A stretch of 64,000 bases of DNA from Myrica gale (GCA_963930655.1 OZ005621.1:11767001-11831000), one strand, 5' to 3'; shown: positions 1 through 10,543, counted from the stretch's first letter. Translations and numbers: made by a program. Notes: a model not told the origin generated them from the letters alone.

Positions 1-299
1 ACATACAATTTTAAAGAGAATGTGGAGAATCATTAGGTGAGGGTAAAACCAGACAAAAATTATATAATTTGCATACACAATATCAGGATCTGTCAAAAAG
101 TATAAAGTATATTTAACGTTAAAGAGAGAGTTGACACTATTCTCAATTGTTTCATCTCATCTACTATTTCTTACGATTATCTAAACGGAAACTAAACAAA
201 TGAATTCAGACCGAGGCTTATGAATCATGCAAGTATAAAGGTATGAAATAATTCAGCTTGAAGATATTTTTCGCAATCAATAAACTATCCTGGCTCTCT
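1..299. other. AT-rich intergenic DNA
   Basis: No coding exon, RNA gene or clear repeat boundary was seen. Short open frames here lack recognisable protein similarity. Confidence 0.5.
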
Positions 300-680
300 A
301 CAAAATCAATGTTGATTTTGACTGCTACGTCAAAGTCCGTGCCCAATCTGTGGCAGTTTCCCGTCCTTAACGCACATGCATAGGATTTTATAATTCGTAT
401 AATTTTGTTTTCCATTAAATAATGCAATAACTGAATAATTTGTAAACTTCATTTAAATTTCATGATTTACTCTAAAATTACAAAGCTTTGATATATATCA
501 ATTTCATTTTGAAGGTAATATCATAATCCCAACATTCTTGCGTGCTTAGAAGAATTTTTTTTAGATATTTCATGTGTGATGAGTCGACTCAATGAAGTCC
601 TACAGAAAAAAAATTGGATTTTCCTTCATGAATAGACCCGGCGCAATGAAATGAGTCTACCCTATAGCGAATAGGCCAGA
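300..680. repeat. Dispersed repeat, copy 1 (unoccupied version of a LINE-bearing site)
   Basis: This segment matches 32750-33010, and after a gap 39493-39555, and after a second gap 40806-40845. Shared stretches include CCGTGCCCAATCTGTG and TGTGTGATGAG. In copy 1 the stretches follow one another without the LINE and solo LTR found in copy 2. The block is therefore an older repeat of unknown class whose second copy was later disrupted. The small minus-strand open frame across it is not treated as coding, because both copies drift without frame conservation. Confidence 0.75.
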
Positions 681-1379
681 ATCTACGTACATATATTAGA
701 GTCACTGCCTAACTGTAGAGGAAATTCCTGAAAAGTTGAAGTATAAAGCTTGACAAATAAGTCAACACCTTGTCCCCGCCAGAAAACTGAAATTGCGACG
801 CCCTGAACAAATGAGCCAATACCACTTCGATATGAGTACATGTAGTCGGGCAGAACTGACATTCAGACAAGCCTGATTTTTAATGTTTTCATGCAGCTCT
901 TTTTCGCTTTAAATGCACCCAGTGGCCAAACATTAAGATTTTTTTTTTGTAATTTTCTGTCAAAATTACACCATGAAATTTGAATAGAGATAGACTTAAT
1001 AAGTGAATCTTATATCATTTAATACTGCTTGTGTAAAGTTTTGGACAATATGAGCCCTACAATGATATTTACATGTTGTATCAATCTCTCTCCGACTTGA
1101 ATAGTGCAATTTAGGCATAAAATTATAGAGGATCTTGGTCTCAATATCTGACTATAAAAGGAGCCAAGAAATGAGGAATATACAACATTTGCAAAGATTT
1201 GAAAGATCATTGAAGATTAAGCTCTAGCAACTCTCTCTCTCTTCATTCATTTTAATTTTCTTAGGTTGGTGTGAGCCTTAAAATCATATCGTTTTTCTTA
1301 GGTTAGTGTGACGTTTCTCATGCACTATTAAAGCCTGACATTTGAGTATTGGGTTAGAATACTTTTACTATTATTTTTT
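681..1379. other. Intergenic DNA, no gene seen
   Basis: AT-rich DNA with no open frame showing similarity to a known protein. A short CT-rich run lies near 1230. Confidence 0.5.
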
Positions 1380-1837
1380 GGGTTAATTACACTTTGCACC
1401 AACGTAATTTGGGAGGTTTGATACTTTATATTTCGTTCTTTCAATTTCGACACATTTTTCGGCCACGTAGTTCTGGATTCCTTCGATTTGCACCTCTCCG
1501 TTTATTTATCCGCTAAAACGCTCAATCACATGTTCTGCACGTGACTCACTTGCCTATTTTATCCTCGATATTCAAAAACTAATAATTACACTTTGCACCC
1601 ACGTGGTTTGTGGAGTTTGACATTTTGCACCACGTTCTTTTATTTTTTATACACTTTGTACCAACGTATTCTACTAGTGGTTGATTTTTTCATTTGAAAT
1701 AATGGATGAATTGATTGGGGGTGCAAATCGAAGTAAGCTATAAACACGTGGGTAAAATATGTCAAAATTAAAAAAAGTAAGCGAGGTGCAAAGTATCAAG
1801 ACCCAAAAAATACACGGGTGTAAAGTGTAACTAACCC
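1380..1837. mobile_element. MITE, Mutator-like terminal inverted repeats
   Basis: The left end GGGTTAATTACACTTTGCAC is mirrored at the right end by the complement of GGGTTAGTTACACTTTACAC. The inverted similarity continues inward for roughly 90 bp. An internal copy of the ACACTTTGCACC motif lies near 1590. There is no coding capacity. A clean 9-bp target duplication could not be identified, so assignment to the MULE group rests on the long inverted ends. Confidence 0.65.
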
Positions 1838-2206
1838 TTGTGCATGTTAATGATCTTTTTCTCTCAACTCTCAATAAATAGATATCTAATTTTGTCTCTT
1901 ATAATAATCTTAATATTTAGAATATTCAAGGCCATGGATATGATGACACAAGTAATATGCAAGATTTATTTCTTCAAGATTGTCCGTATGCATATTACAT
2001 ACACTACTTGACACATATGCTTCAAGCCTCCAACTAGCTTTAATTGCAGCGTCAAGGGAAGTTATTAATGTCCATCAATTTTCTCGAATTTAACTTTCAT
2101 TGTTAATAGTATTGGAGGTGCTGGCTACTTAGTAGTTAAAATCACAAATTTGGTTGCTATGAATGAACTTGAGACTAGTCCAAAACTTAATCAAATTGGA
2201 ACACTA
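1838..2206. other. Intergenic DNA, no gene seen
   Basis: No supported feature between the MITE and the CACTA-like end at 2207. Confidence 0.5.
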
Positions 2207-2560
2207 CACTACAAAAAACAGCCTTTAACAGCGTCAGAAACCGCCGCTATAGGCTATAGGGGCGGTTTTGGCGACCGATAGTTAAAATTGGGGATCTATA
2301 GCGGCAGTCGACTAGCGACGTTTGCGATCGTCGCTATAGACCTGAAGTGCAATCATGCTTCTTCATTTTTGCAGCGTTTCTATAGGTATTTAGCAGCGTT
2401 TCTAAAACGCCGCTATAGACTTATTCACTGCAGCATTTTTTAAAAACGCTGTTGTATGTAGATTTTTGTCTACGTTTTAACATCTATAGTAGCATTTTTG
2501 TGACCACCGCTAAAGATCTTTGCCAGCATTTTTTTAACTATAACACCATTATATTAGTTT
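2207..2560 (+). mobile_element. CACTA-like left terminus with subterminal repeats
   Basis: The sequence begins CACTACAAAAAACAG, the hallmark of a plant CACTA (En/Spm) terminus. It is followed by repeated GC-rich motifs such as CCGCTATAG and CAGCGTTTCTA in both orientations, as expected of subterminal transposase-binding repeats. A matching right end (complement, ending TAGTG) of the same family was not found downstream, so the element is truncated or its other end has been lost. Confidence 0.6.
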
Positions 2561-2755
2561 TTTTCTTATATTTTCCTGTAATACCAATTTAATTGATTGA
2601 TGCAAATAGATAAAGTGTAATAAATAGAAATATATTTCATCATTGACTAAATAACCATGTCATACAAGTTTTACAACAAACACAAAGAAGTTCTAAAATT
2701 TTCAGAGTAGTCTAAAAACTAGTTGTGTGCCATTTAACAACAAATAACTATAACT

Positions 2756-2872
2756 TTAATCTTTAGCAGCTTCAGCACCTTCTCCAATACCATCTGCCCT
2801 AGCACTATCTGCACTAGCACCAGCACCAGCACCATCACCCTCACCCTCACCCTCACCATCAACATTCTTTGC
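2756..2872 (-). pseudogene. Captured exon, acidic low-complexity C-terminus
   Basis: On the minus strand this reads an Asn-Val-Asp start followed by Gly-Glu and Gly-Ala repeats, and ends Ala-Ala-Lys-Asp before TAA. An acceptor-like CAATTGCAAAG precedes it. The plus strand shows the matching CACCCT/CACCAG hexanucleotide-like repeat. The source gene was not recognised. It lies next to a CACTA-like end and upstream gene debris, which suggests captured host exons. Coding status is uncertain. Confidence 0.35.
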
Positions 2873-4802
2873 AATTGCAATATTGGAAAATTAGCACACA
2901 AACTCGATCATCATCAAGACAAAACAGAGTGCTAATGTTTCTTTTCCTTTGCAACATGCTACCTGTGTGCAATCATCAAGTGTTTGGTCCATTTTCCTTG
3001 TTTTCGTTTTAGATCCTAAATGCAAGCTATCTGCAACAATCGGCAAAACCAGATACTAAGATAATTAAAAAGAAATCGTAATCACAAAACCTCGTTAGAA
3101 AGCAAATAATCAACTATACAGACAAAAGCAAAAGGTTCACCATGGTCTAATGAGTAAAATCGAGGCTAGGCTGAAAATGAGATACATGATCTATTGGGCT
3201 TAAAAATAGAAATGCACAGATGGGACTACTTTGGCTGAAAGTTCAGCTTGCATGTTATACAGCTAAAAGGATCCACTACAACCAGTCCATTTAGATCAAC
3301 ACTCAATAAGAGAAAATAAAGCAGAGAAAAAAATAAGAACCAAGTGAATCCATTGAAATGCCTAGTAACATGTAATATTGTATCTAAGTTTTGAATACTA
3401 CAATGTCCCAAGAGTTCATCGATTAATGCAATCCAAAGAACAAGTTTGCACCTTTCCTGATGCTTGCAGGAAAAGTGCTCGAAGAACTCCTTCTGCTAGG
3501 TCTACTGAAATATTTCTCCTACAAGCAAACAACAGAATAAACAGCAACAATAAGAAAAAAAAAAAATGAAGCTTGATCCAATAAGGCAATTGGTATTGGT
3601 GCAAGTCTTTCAACCATAATAAGGACAAAGGGAAATTAGGACAATGGAAAAGACATACATATTTCAATTTCATGGAAGGAACATCAACCCCGCTGCTCAC
3701 TTCCCTACCAAACTCCCGATCCTTGGAAAACTCCCTGCTCGACATAGAGATATTAAACCAATTAAGCACATAACAATCCTTCAGATTTGCGGTAAAAACA
3801 AAAAGCAAGAATTTCTGTACAATACAAGCAAAAGAAGAAGAATAACGAAGATAGCTAAGAGGAAGGATAACCCAACAATTACAATCTCAGAAACAGTTCA
3901 ATAGCATAAATTATAATCCTAAAAAGTGATAGTATAACCACAATGAAATTGATGTCTGAGGAAGCCATCACAACCAAACTATCAAAACTTGTCTTAAATC
4001 AACCTTAAACCACCCCACAAAGCAAAACATAAAATGCACCAAAAAGCCTAAATTTCCACCTCGAAGACCCCATATACACGTCCAGTACCAATAATTTATC
4101 ACATGAATGAATGAAATTACAAGGCAAAAAAAGGTATACGCTTACAGGGTAATATATATACCTATTTGCTGAATGGTTAAAAATCAAACCTACATAAAAC
4201 GAAAATACCAAAATTTTCCTTCCTAGCTCGACAACCAAAACAGACCCAACTAAAATAAAGACCACTTCGCAACCACTATCACTTAAGCTAGCACACCCAA
4301 TATGAAAAAACAAAGCTCTTTCCGTGACATTAGATGATATTTTCCACAATACTTTAGCAACAATAAGTCCAAACAAAATTTTTAAGAGAAAAGTAAATAC
4401 ACCAAAATCGATGAAGTCAATGCAATCAATTACGACAAAACAATAAGAAATGTAACATTTTTATACACATCCCACAAGTCTTCACCTGAAATTTTTCTAG
4501 GCAACTCAATTCTCGAAAACATTTGATATATAGAATTTGAACCCAACAAGGAAGCCAAAGAATAAATAACAAACTCCTAAAACTGAGTATGTTCAGATCT
4601 CAATATATAATGTACCAACAAGAATAAAGAATAAGAAAAATGGGTACTATCCAGAGAACGCAAACAGGTTTCGAACTTCTAATAGTTGTGCCAAGAACTC
4701 AATTCTCTTGCCTTTTCTTCCACTTTTTCAGCGGAAAAACTAATAGCAAAGCAAATAGTCATCTAACGGAACGAAAATCAAACTTGATAGACATAAGCAA
4801 CG
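2873..4802 (-). other. Probable captured gene debris inside CACTA-like element
   Basis: AT-rich DNA with several short minus-strand open frames. One near 3640-3760 contains SSREFSKDREFGREVSSG, and one near 3450-3520 contains SVDLAEGVLRALFLQASGK followed by a GT. These look like separate exons joined to intron-like DNA, but I do not recognise the source protein. No intact gene is visible. Confidence 0.35.
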
Positions 4803-4934
4803 AAAAAAAATTATGAACCACCACGAATAAGGCACGCCGTTTTGAAGCTTGAGCACAAGTAAGAAAGTGAAGGAGAAGAGCAAGCCATGGGCCACAAGAG
4901 CCTGAAGGGACTTGGCCACCCTCCTCCAAGTCAT
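4803..4934 (-). pseudogene. TMEM185-like (Fragile-X-F-associated type) membrane protein, N-terminal exon fragment
   Basis: The minus-strand frame starts MTWRRVAKSLQALVAHGLL and continues through a hydrophobic stretch to SYSWWFIIFF-like residues. This matches the N-terminus of plant transmembrane Fragile-X-F-associated (Tmemb_185A) proteins, which begin M(S/T)WRRV.KS.QAL.AHSLLF and enter a first membrane segment. Only about 44 residues are present. The similarity stops abruptly and the rest of the roughly 200-residue domain is absent. It lies with other exon debris downstream of a CACTA-like end, so capture by a transposon is the likely origin. It cannot encode a working protein. Confidence 0.6.
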
Positions 4935-5374
4935 CACCTTGCTCCAGACCAACATTCCCCGAAGCAAAAATTAAGAAGAGAAAATAAAGCAGAGAAGAAA
5001 TAAGGCTTACCGTTAATTGTAAAGCAACTCAAAATCCCCAAAATCTTGGAGCTTAGACGAAGAGAGGAAAAAAATGACCGAACTCAAAAAGGAACAAAAA
5101 TTCAAAACAAAAAGAAACAAAAATTCAAAACCAAAAGAGATTTCGATGGAGAGAGAGACACAAAACCACCGAGCTAAGAGGCGAAGCGGTGAGCTGAGGG
5201 AGAGAGAGCGCCATGAGCGGGTGGGGAGATATGGGAGGGAGAGAAACTAAGGTGGTGTTTGATTGTGGAAATTTTAGAGTGGTGGAAATATTCGGGTATT
5301 TGGGTTGGTGAAAAATTGAAGATATTTTGTGGAAGTTGATGAAAAAGTGAAGAAAGAGAAGATTTGAGTGAATA
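4935..5374. other. Intergenic or captured 5' flank, no gene seen
   Basis: Purine-rich DNA with GAGAGAG runs. The minus strand resembles a 5' leader upstream of the TMEM185-like fragment. No additional exon could be supported. Confidence 0.4.
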
Positions 5375-5383
5375 TTATTATAA

Positions 5384-5787
5384 GGAAATTTGACAACTTG
5401 GTCCTTGGATTTATACCCCTTTGACAAATGGGTCCTTGAGTTTCAAATTTTAAAATTTTAGTCCTTGGATTTTCGTTGTTTGATAAAATGGTCCTTCCGT
5501 TAGTCTGTCGTTTATATACTTAACGTATTTGAAGCGGTCGACCGCTACACATCAGCAAATTTGTAACGTCGACCGCTTCATGTAACGGTCGACCGCTATA
5601 TGAAGAGGTCGATCGCTTCATTGTAGCGGTCCATCGCTTCAAATCCGTTAAGCGCATAGACGGCTGACTAACGGAAGGACCATTTCGTCAAACAACGAAA
5701 ACCTAAGGATTGAAATTTTGAAATTTGAAACCTAAGGACCCATTTGCCAAAGGGGTAAAAACCCAAGGACTGAAATGTCAAATTCCC
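5384..5787. mobile_element. MULE-type MITE with 9-bp target duplication
   Basis: The left end GGAAATTTGACA is the complement of the right end TGTCAAATTCCC with one mismatch. The inverted similarity runs about 120 bp inward, including GTCCTTGG and complementary CCAAGGAC motifs. The flanks carry a perfect 9-bp duplication TTATTATAA at 5375-5383 and 5788-5796, typical of Mutator-like insertion. The 404-bp element has no gene. Its centre holds several copies of the palindrome GCGGTCGACCGC. Confidence 0.9.
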
Positions 5788-5796
5788 TTATTATAA

Positions 5797-6410
5797 TAAA
5801 GAATTATTTGATGTAAAAAAAATTTTATAATATAATTTTTTATAATATGCTCGAAAATGTTGATGCCCAACATTTTGGGCAACAAACGCCCCCTAAAAGA
5901 GATTTTTCAAAAGTTTCAATAGTGGGTGGGGGGAAGGGTACTTTAGTTCAGAGTATAGAAACTTACCGTTTAATTCAAAACTCACTTTTTGAGCCCTTTT
6001 TTTCCTAGATTTTTAGTTTTTTAAGGCTTAATTGCATCAAAAGCCCTTATGGTATGCTAGGGTTGCAAATAAGCCCCCAAAGTAATGATTTCAACTGTTA
6101 GGCCCCTGAGGTTGAATTTTAAGAAAAAAAACCCCTACGTCAATTTGTCGTCAGATCCATTAATGCTCATCGCTGACGTGGTTTTAAAATACAAGTCTTA
6201 CTGAATCATTAAGCGACACGTGTCCACTTAAATGTAGATATGTCAGGTGTCTGCCACGTCACTATATGGAGAATCGAGAGAAAAAGAAAACAGAGGACTC
6301 TCGCTCCATTGACCGGAAACTCGAGGATCATTAGCTCCCGGACAAGGTAACAAAGGCAAACACCATTGCGGCTAGAATTCATAGTCAATGAGACATCGTA
6401 GCTGAATATT
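5797..6410. mobile_element. MULE-like terminal sequence (TIR fragment near 6023-6260)
   Basis: From 6023 the sequence AAGGCTTAATTGCATC is followed by a long run with GACGTGG and CCACGTCA motifs. The same architecture (AAGGCTTAATTGCACC plus CACGTCA motifs) recurs near 56850 next to a MULE transposase. It is interpreted as a related MULE end. No partner end with a target duplication was found, and no gene lies in this stretch. Confidence 0.45.
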
Positions 6411-6596
6411 ATGCGGATGGAACTAATAAGGATGAGAGAACAATTGTCTCAGTTGTCCCAGTCTGTCCATACTATTCCGGTACAGCTGCAGACATTCGTG
6501 AGACCGGTGGATAATATGGAGGAGCATTTGACGCGTGTTCGTGATGCCCTAAGACAAGATTCGGACGAGCCAGACGTAGCTCGTGATTTGGACTAG
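6411..6596 (+). pseudogene. Coiled-coil tail ORF, transposon-associated
   Basis: A 61-residue frame rich in Glu, Gln, Arg and Leu (LIRMREQLSQLSQSV) ends in an acidic tail and a stop. It resembles the MREQLMEQIRQMQSRL tail coded at about 18228-18303 in the CACTA element, and the acidic C-terminus of the transposon protein at 10250-10543. It is probably the 3' end of a transposon ORF whose front part is lost. No function is assigned. Confidence 0.35.
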
Positions 6597-7096
6597 TCTT
6601 CTATTTATTTTTTATCACTATTATTTATTTATTATTTGAGGGACCGTTTCCGGCTTGTACTAGACATTATGATTGTGTTTTTCGTTCGGTATTTGGATTA
6701 TTTTTTATATTTTATATTAACTATTTTTTTCACTAGATTAAATTTATTACAATTTAAACAGATAATTAGTAAAATTAAATGGGTGATTACACTGACAAAA
6801 CGGTTAGTGTAATTAGATTGAAACGGTTAGAGTAATTAGCTTGCAATTACAATTAAATTGGTGATTAGTTATAACGAATATTTAATATAAGGGGTAAACT
6901 CATAGTTAGCCCCATATCTTTGGGGCAAAATCAACTTACTACCCTTATTTTCCAAACCAACAATTTGAGACCCCTATGTTTCAAAATCAATCAATCATCA
7001 CCCCCCATTTAAATTCACTGTCAAATGAGACGTTTTTCGTGAAATGACCCGAATGCCCTTGATTAGTGATTGGTGGATGACCAGACTGCCCTTGCT

Positions 7097-7678
7097 CTCT
7101 TTGTATTCATGCTTTGTCCGGTCCAACAGAGGGTCGACGACATCTTCGGGCCGAACCGACATGCAACCCGGGACCCTCAAGGGCTCCTTTTGATTGACGT
7201 ATTCTCTTTCTACTTCCTTGTCAAGGATTGGAGCATATAACATCAGTGCAAGGGGCCATGCAGAGGTGACAAATACGTACTTTAACATGTGAATCTCATC
7301 GGCGACTTCCAGTACTGGAGTTCCAAAGGCATCGACAACGATGGCTGTCGGGCTAGGCTTCAGGTCGAAAATTGCGGAACAGAGAGTCGGCCGGATTTCG
7401 GTCATAACGGCAGTTAGCCGAGTGAAGATCAGAGAATTAGGTCCAACTTGACCAAAGACGTCCATTGGAGGTAGTACGACAATATCTAGGAGCTTCTGTG
7501 CCATGGCTGATTGGATGAGTTGGGATTCACCCGCTGAGGCTTCAGATTCAAGGACGACGAAGAAGGTAACGTGGAAGTTTTGATCGCCGATGAGGCGATT
7601 GCCGAGTTCAAGGTCACAGACAAGGTGCCCAACACCTGGGCTAGAGACAATTACTGCGTGAGGCTTTGAGCTCTCCAT
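7097..7678 (-). pseudogene. UGT72-type UDP-glucosyltransferase N-terminal fragment (captured)
   Basis: Starting at the ATG at 7678, about 194 residues match the acceptor-binding N-terminal half of plant UGT72 (hydroquinone/monolignol glucosyltransferase-like) enzymes: MESSKPHAVIVSSPGVGHL, a conserved middle PTAIVVDAFGT, then VPGCMSVRPEDVVDPLLDR. The intact family is about 480 residues. The C-terminal UDP-sugar-binding PSPG box is missing, so it cannot be a working enzyme. The frame is open without a stop, which suggests recent capture or little decay. After residue 194 the sequence becomes Pack-MULE terminal DNA. The catalytic-type His of the family (PGVGH) is retained. The ORF could give an antisense or chimeric transcript. 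Confidence 0.85.
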
Positions 7679-8015
7679 GGACACTACCACGAGTCGAGGA
7701 TGAAGCAACTGATCACTCTTTCTTGCAGCTTGCTTGGTTTTCGTTGCAAAACCACACCAGTGAATATGATATTTTTGGAGGTTATGGATGGCGTGCCCCC
7801 AGAAACAACTTCACTTCATATAAATGCTTATCGCAGTGGCCCTTTGGCCAGCGAATGGAAAAATAATTAATCGAACTCTAGATTATGATGGCACAATACT
7901 TGACTTTTGTCTGCAAGTGTGACGTCGTTTTTTGTGGTAGTGTTCATCTGGGTGTAGCTTTTTGTCTTTTGCATGAAGTATTGTGAGTCGTTTACTTGCA
8001 TTCTTGTATGGTTGA

Positions 8016-8156
8016 CAAAGTGAGGAAGAGGCAACTTTTAACCTTAACGCAATGAACAGGTTGGAGGTGCTGAAGCCATGGACTCTTTCTTTCTCATTTG
8101 GGCGAGCTCTGCAACAAAGCACGCTCAAGACATGGGATGGAAAGAGGGAGAATGTG
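8016..8156 (+). pseudogene. Fructose-bisphosphate aldolase C-terminal fragment (captured)
   Basis: The plus-strand frame reads [19 protein letters not shown], then [20 protein letters not shown], then WDGKRENV. This is the C-terminal part of plant cytosolic class I fructose-1,6-bisphosphate aldolase. About 47 of roughly 358 residues are present. A TGA replaces the expected Gly codon just upstream, and the similarity is lost both before this point and after ENV. The fragment is inside the Pack-MULE and in the opposite orientation to the UGT piece, so the two captures were independent. It is non-functional as an enzyme. Confidence 0.85.
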
Positions 8157-8584
8157 GGCAGAGAGGCCGAATGTTGAGTGGGGGGAGAGCTGAGGGCAGA
8201 TTCGACAATTTGGGTGAAGTAGATGCACGTGAGACACACATGCAAGAAAAACCGTCTTATTTGACGGTGAATTTAAACGGGGGGCGATGATTGAGTGATT
8301 TAGAAACATATAGGTATCAAAATGTTGGTTTGAAAAATAAGGGAAGTAACTTGATTTTACCCCAAAGATATGGGGCTAACTATGAGTTTACCCCTTAATA
8401 TAAAGTATGTCTAACTATATATATATTTTTTATTTATTCAAAATAAATTAAGTTAAATATTTATGCCAAAGTACACTGCATTAAATTGAACGAAATAAAT
8501 TAAATTATTTACGTAAATTAAATTATTTAAATAAATTAGGTTGTGTGAAGTAAAGTAAATTTAGTGAATTTAACATGCGAAATA

Positions 8585-9300
8585 AATATGCTAGCCGTTC
8601 GGACGAGATTGAGGAGCGTCCGGACTCCCATATCACAACTGAGAGTAAATGAGGTAGGCGTTCGAACGGTTTAAGACACCGTCCGGACGTTCCCGTAATT
8701 GTCACATGACGTGCATGTGTTTACGTTATACTAAAGTTGAAAATGATTGTCACTGTCTGCACGGTTTATAGACGTCCGGACTTGATTCGTCGTTTATTCA
8801 GCCAAACGTGCGCTTCCACCTTGTGTCAATTCATAGGAACTCTGTTCGTACGCCTTGATAAAATGTCCGGACGCGTTTATTTTGCCGAACGGTTTTAAAT
8901 GGTTTAAATTTTGACATTTAATATGAAGTACGTTAATTGAGCCACGTGTGCATTGTGTTTTTTGATTGATTTTTACGTAGAAATTGATTGTGTTAATTGT
9001 TAGGTTTATTTTAAGTTTATTAGTTTGTATTTTTGGGCGTGTGGGAAGGTGGAGGGACGCTGTCATGGCTAAGTTTACTCGGTCGTCCTCTAGAAAGCGT
9101 TTAGACACTTTATTTAGTCGTCCAGACTTGTTCTTGAGTTGTCTGGACGCTGTATTTGGTCGTTCGGACTCTTTTCAAATTCATTCGGTGGTATACGTTG
9201 TCGTTTTGATTGTGTCTGGACGCTTCACGTATATGTCCAGACTGAATTATTAGTGCTTAGACGATGTTATTTGGGTTAGGACGCGTTTCTAACTGTGAGA
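8585..9300. repeat. CACTA subterminal motif cluster, left
   Basis: Many copies of a 10-12 bp GC-rich palindromic motif (GCGTCCGGAC, CGTTCGAACGG, GTCCAGAC, CGTTCGGAC) occur in both orientations in otherwise AT-rich DNA. The same motif is found near the right end. In CACTA elements such motifs bind the TNPA-type protein. Confidence 0.6.
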
Positions 9301-9448
9301 ACGCTTGTTTGTGCAGATTCTGAAAAACTGAGCAATCGTCCACGTACCAGCGGCCAGGTTGATGACGAGCAACCTTCCACTCGAGCTTTAATGGGCGAGC
9401 AGCATACATCGATCATTATGTCTCATTGTTGTCGAGTGAGATATCAAG

Positions 9449-10155
9449 TTGGTAGACTTTAACGATCTCACATTTGAGGATCAGACGCTTCCGGAGGTGG
9501 TGGAGGTGTTAGGTTGGCTTCCGTTGATCCGCACGACCGGCTATGCATCAAAGAATATGGTGCGGGAGTTTTATTGCTCTATATTAAGGGCGAGGGACCT
9601 CGAAGAGCCTAGTATAGAGGTCACTGTTCGTAACGTTCCGATCATATTCTCGCCCGACGAGCTGGCAAATTTCTTGGGGTACGAGCGAGATTTGGCAGCA
9701 TTCCCAAACCTGCCAATGAGCGAGGAGGGCCGGCCTACTAAGACTGAGGTATTCCGGACCATGTTGGGTGATGATACAATAATTTTGGACGGAGCCTATA
9801 TGGTACACGGGCAGTTGCTTCCTTTTGACGGATCAGGCATATGATCTGATGCTCCTCCATCGACCCGAAGAAGCACACCACAAAGTTCTCTTATAGCCGG
9901 GCTGAGTTTTTGTACCTGGTAGTTGTACGGGGGCTACCTGTTGATATAGCATCATACATCTACCAGTCCATTCGTGCAGAGGCCTTGAAGACTGATGATA
10001 CGATTTCATTGCCGCACGAGATTCTTTTGACCCAGTTCATGCACGCCATGATGGTACCCGAGAGTGGTGACGAGCTAAGGGCGCTTCTACTTGGGTTGAT
10101 CAACAAGACCATGCTCTCCAAATCGATGGCCCAGACATGCCAGTCGGGTTGCTAG
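9449..10155 (+). pseudogene. Putative plant transposon protein domain (Transposase_32-like), frameshifted
   Basis: The first 131-residue frame includes VREFYCSILRARDLEEPSIE and VRNVPIIFSPDELANFLGYE. This is the signature arrangement of the plant 'putative transposon protein' domain: a v-REFY block, then a block with FSP..(I/L)..(F/L)LG. After a frameshift near 9840 the domain resumes as QAYDLMLLHRP and AEFLYLVVVRGLPVDIASYI, which corresponds to the second half of that family. The function of this domain family is unknown; it is found in transposon-associated proteins of many dicots. The stop, the frameshift and the early termination at 10155 make it non-functional. Confidence 0.7.
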
Positions 10156-10186
10156 AGTTAGATGACAGGAGCAGCCTGAGGAGGCA

Positions 10187-10543
10187 ATGGAGGGGTAGGA
10201 TCCTAGGCAGAGCTCGACCCAAGAACTTGGGATACAACAACCAAGTTGGATGGACGATATGATGACGGAGGTTACTCAGCGGATGCAATTGGTCTTGCAG
10301 CCCACCCATTGCTTTGTCAGTGATATCAGTCGTCGTCTGACGACTTTAGAGCAGAAGATCGCGGACATGGACGTTGGGTGGAAAATGGAGATCGCTGTGC
10401 TTAACGAGGTCCTGAAGGGCATGGCAACCAGTGTAGAGCTCTTTCCCCTAACTGAGCTGGTCATGCTGATAGAAGAGCACATTCGTCACGTCTATCACGT
10501 TCTAAAACTCACGGATGATGATGGTGATGATGATGAGCAATAG
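10187..10543 (+). pseudogene. C-terminal part of the same transposon protein, coiled-coil and acidic tail
   Basis: From about 10250 the frame reads MDDMMTEVTQRMQLVLQPTH, then RRLTTLEQKIADMDVGWKME, and ends in an Asp-rich tail DDDGDDDEQ before TAG. The heptad-like Leu/Met spacing suggests a coiled coil. It follows the Transposase_32-like part by about 100 bp in a different frame and is probably its broken C-terminus. The length and acidic tail resemble the orphan ORF at 6411-6596. Confidence 0.5.

Larger units (their letters stand above)
6891..8394. mobile_element. Pack-MULE carrying two host gene fragments
   Basis: The ends are near-identical inverted repeats of about 145 bp, starting GGGGTAAACTCATAGTTAGC on the left with its complement on the right. 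A perfect 9-bp target duplication TTAATATAA lies at 6882-6890 and 8395-8403. The 1504-bp body contains no transposase. It carries a UGT72-like fragment on the minus strand (7097-7678) and an aldolase fragment on the plus strand (8016-8156). This is the defining structure of a Pack-MULE: a non-autonomous Mutator-like element with captured exons. Mobilisation would need a MURA protein supplied elsewhere. Confidence 0.92.

Noticed and set aside
218-427. Minus-strand frame related to another at 32633-32833
   Set aside because: The two share nucleotides because they are copies of a non-coding repeat. Frame is not conserved outside a short block.
3416-3808. 130-residue minus-strand frame as an independent gene
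   Set aside because: It crosses a poly-T/poly-Phe stretch and reads through intron-like DNA; at best two short captured exons.
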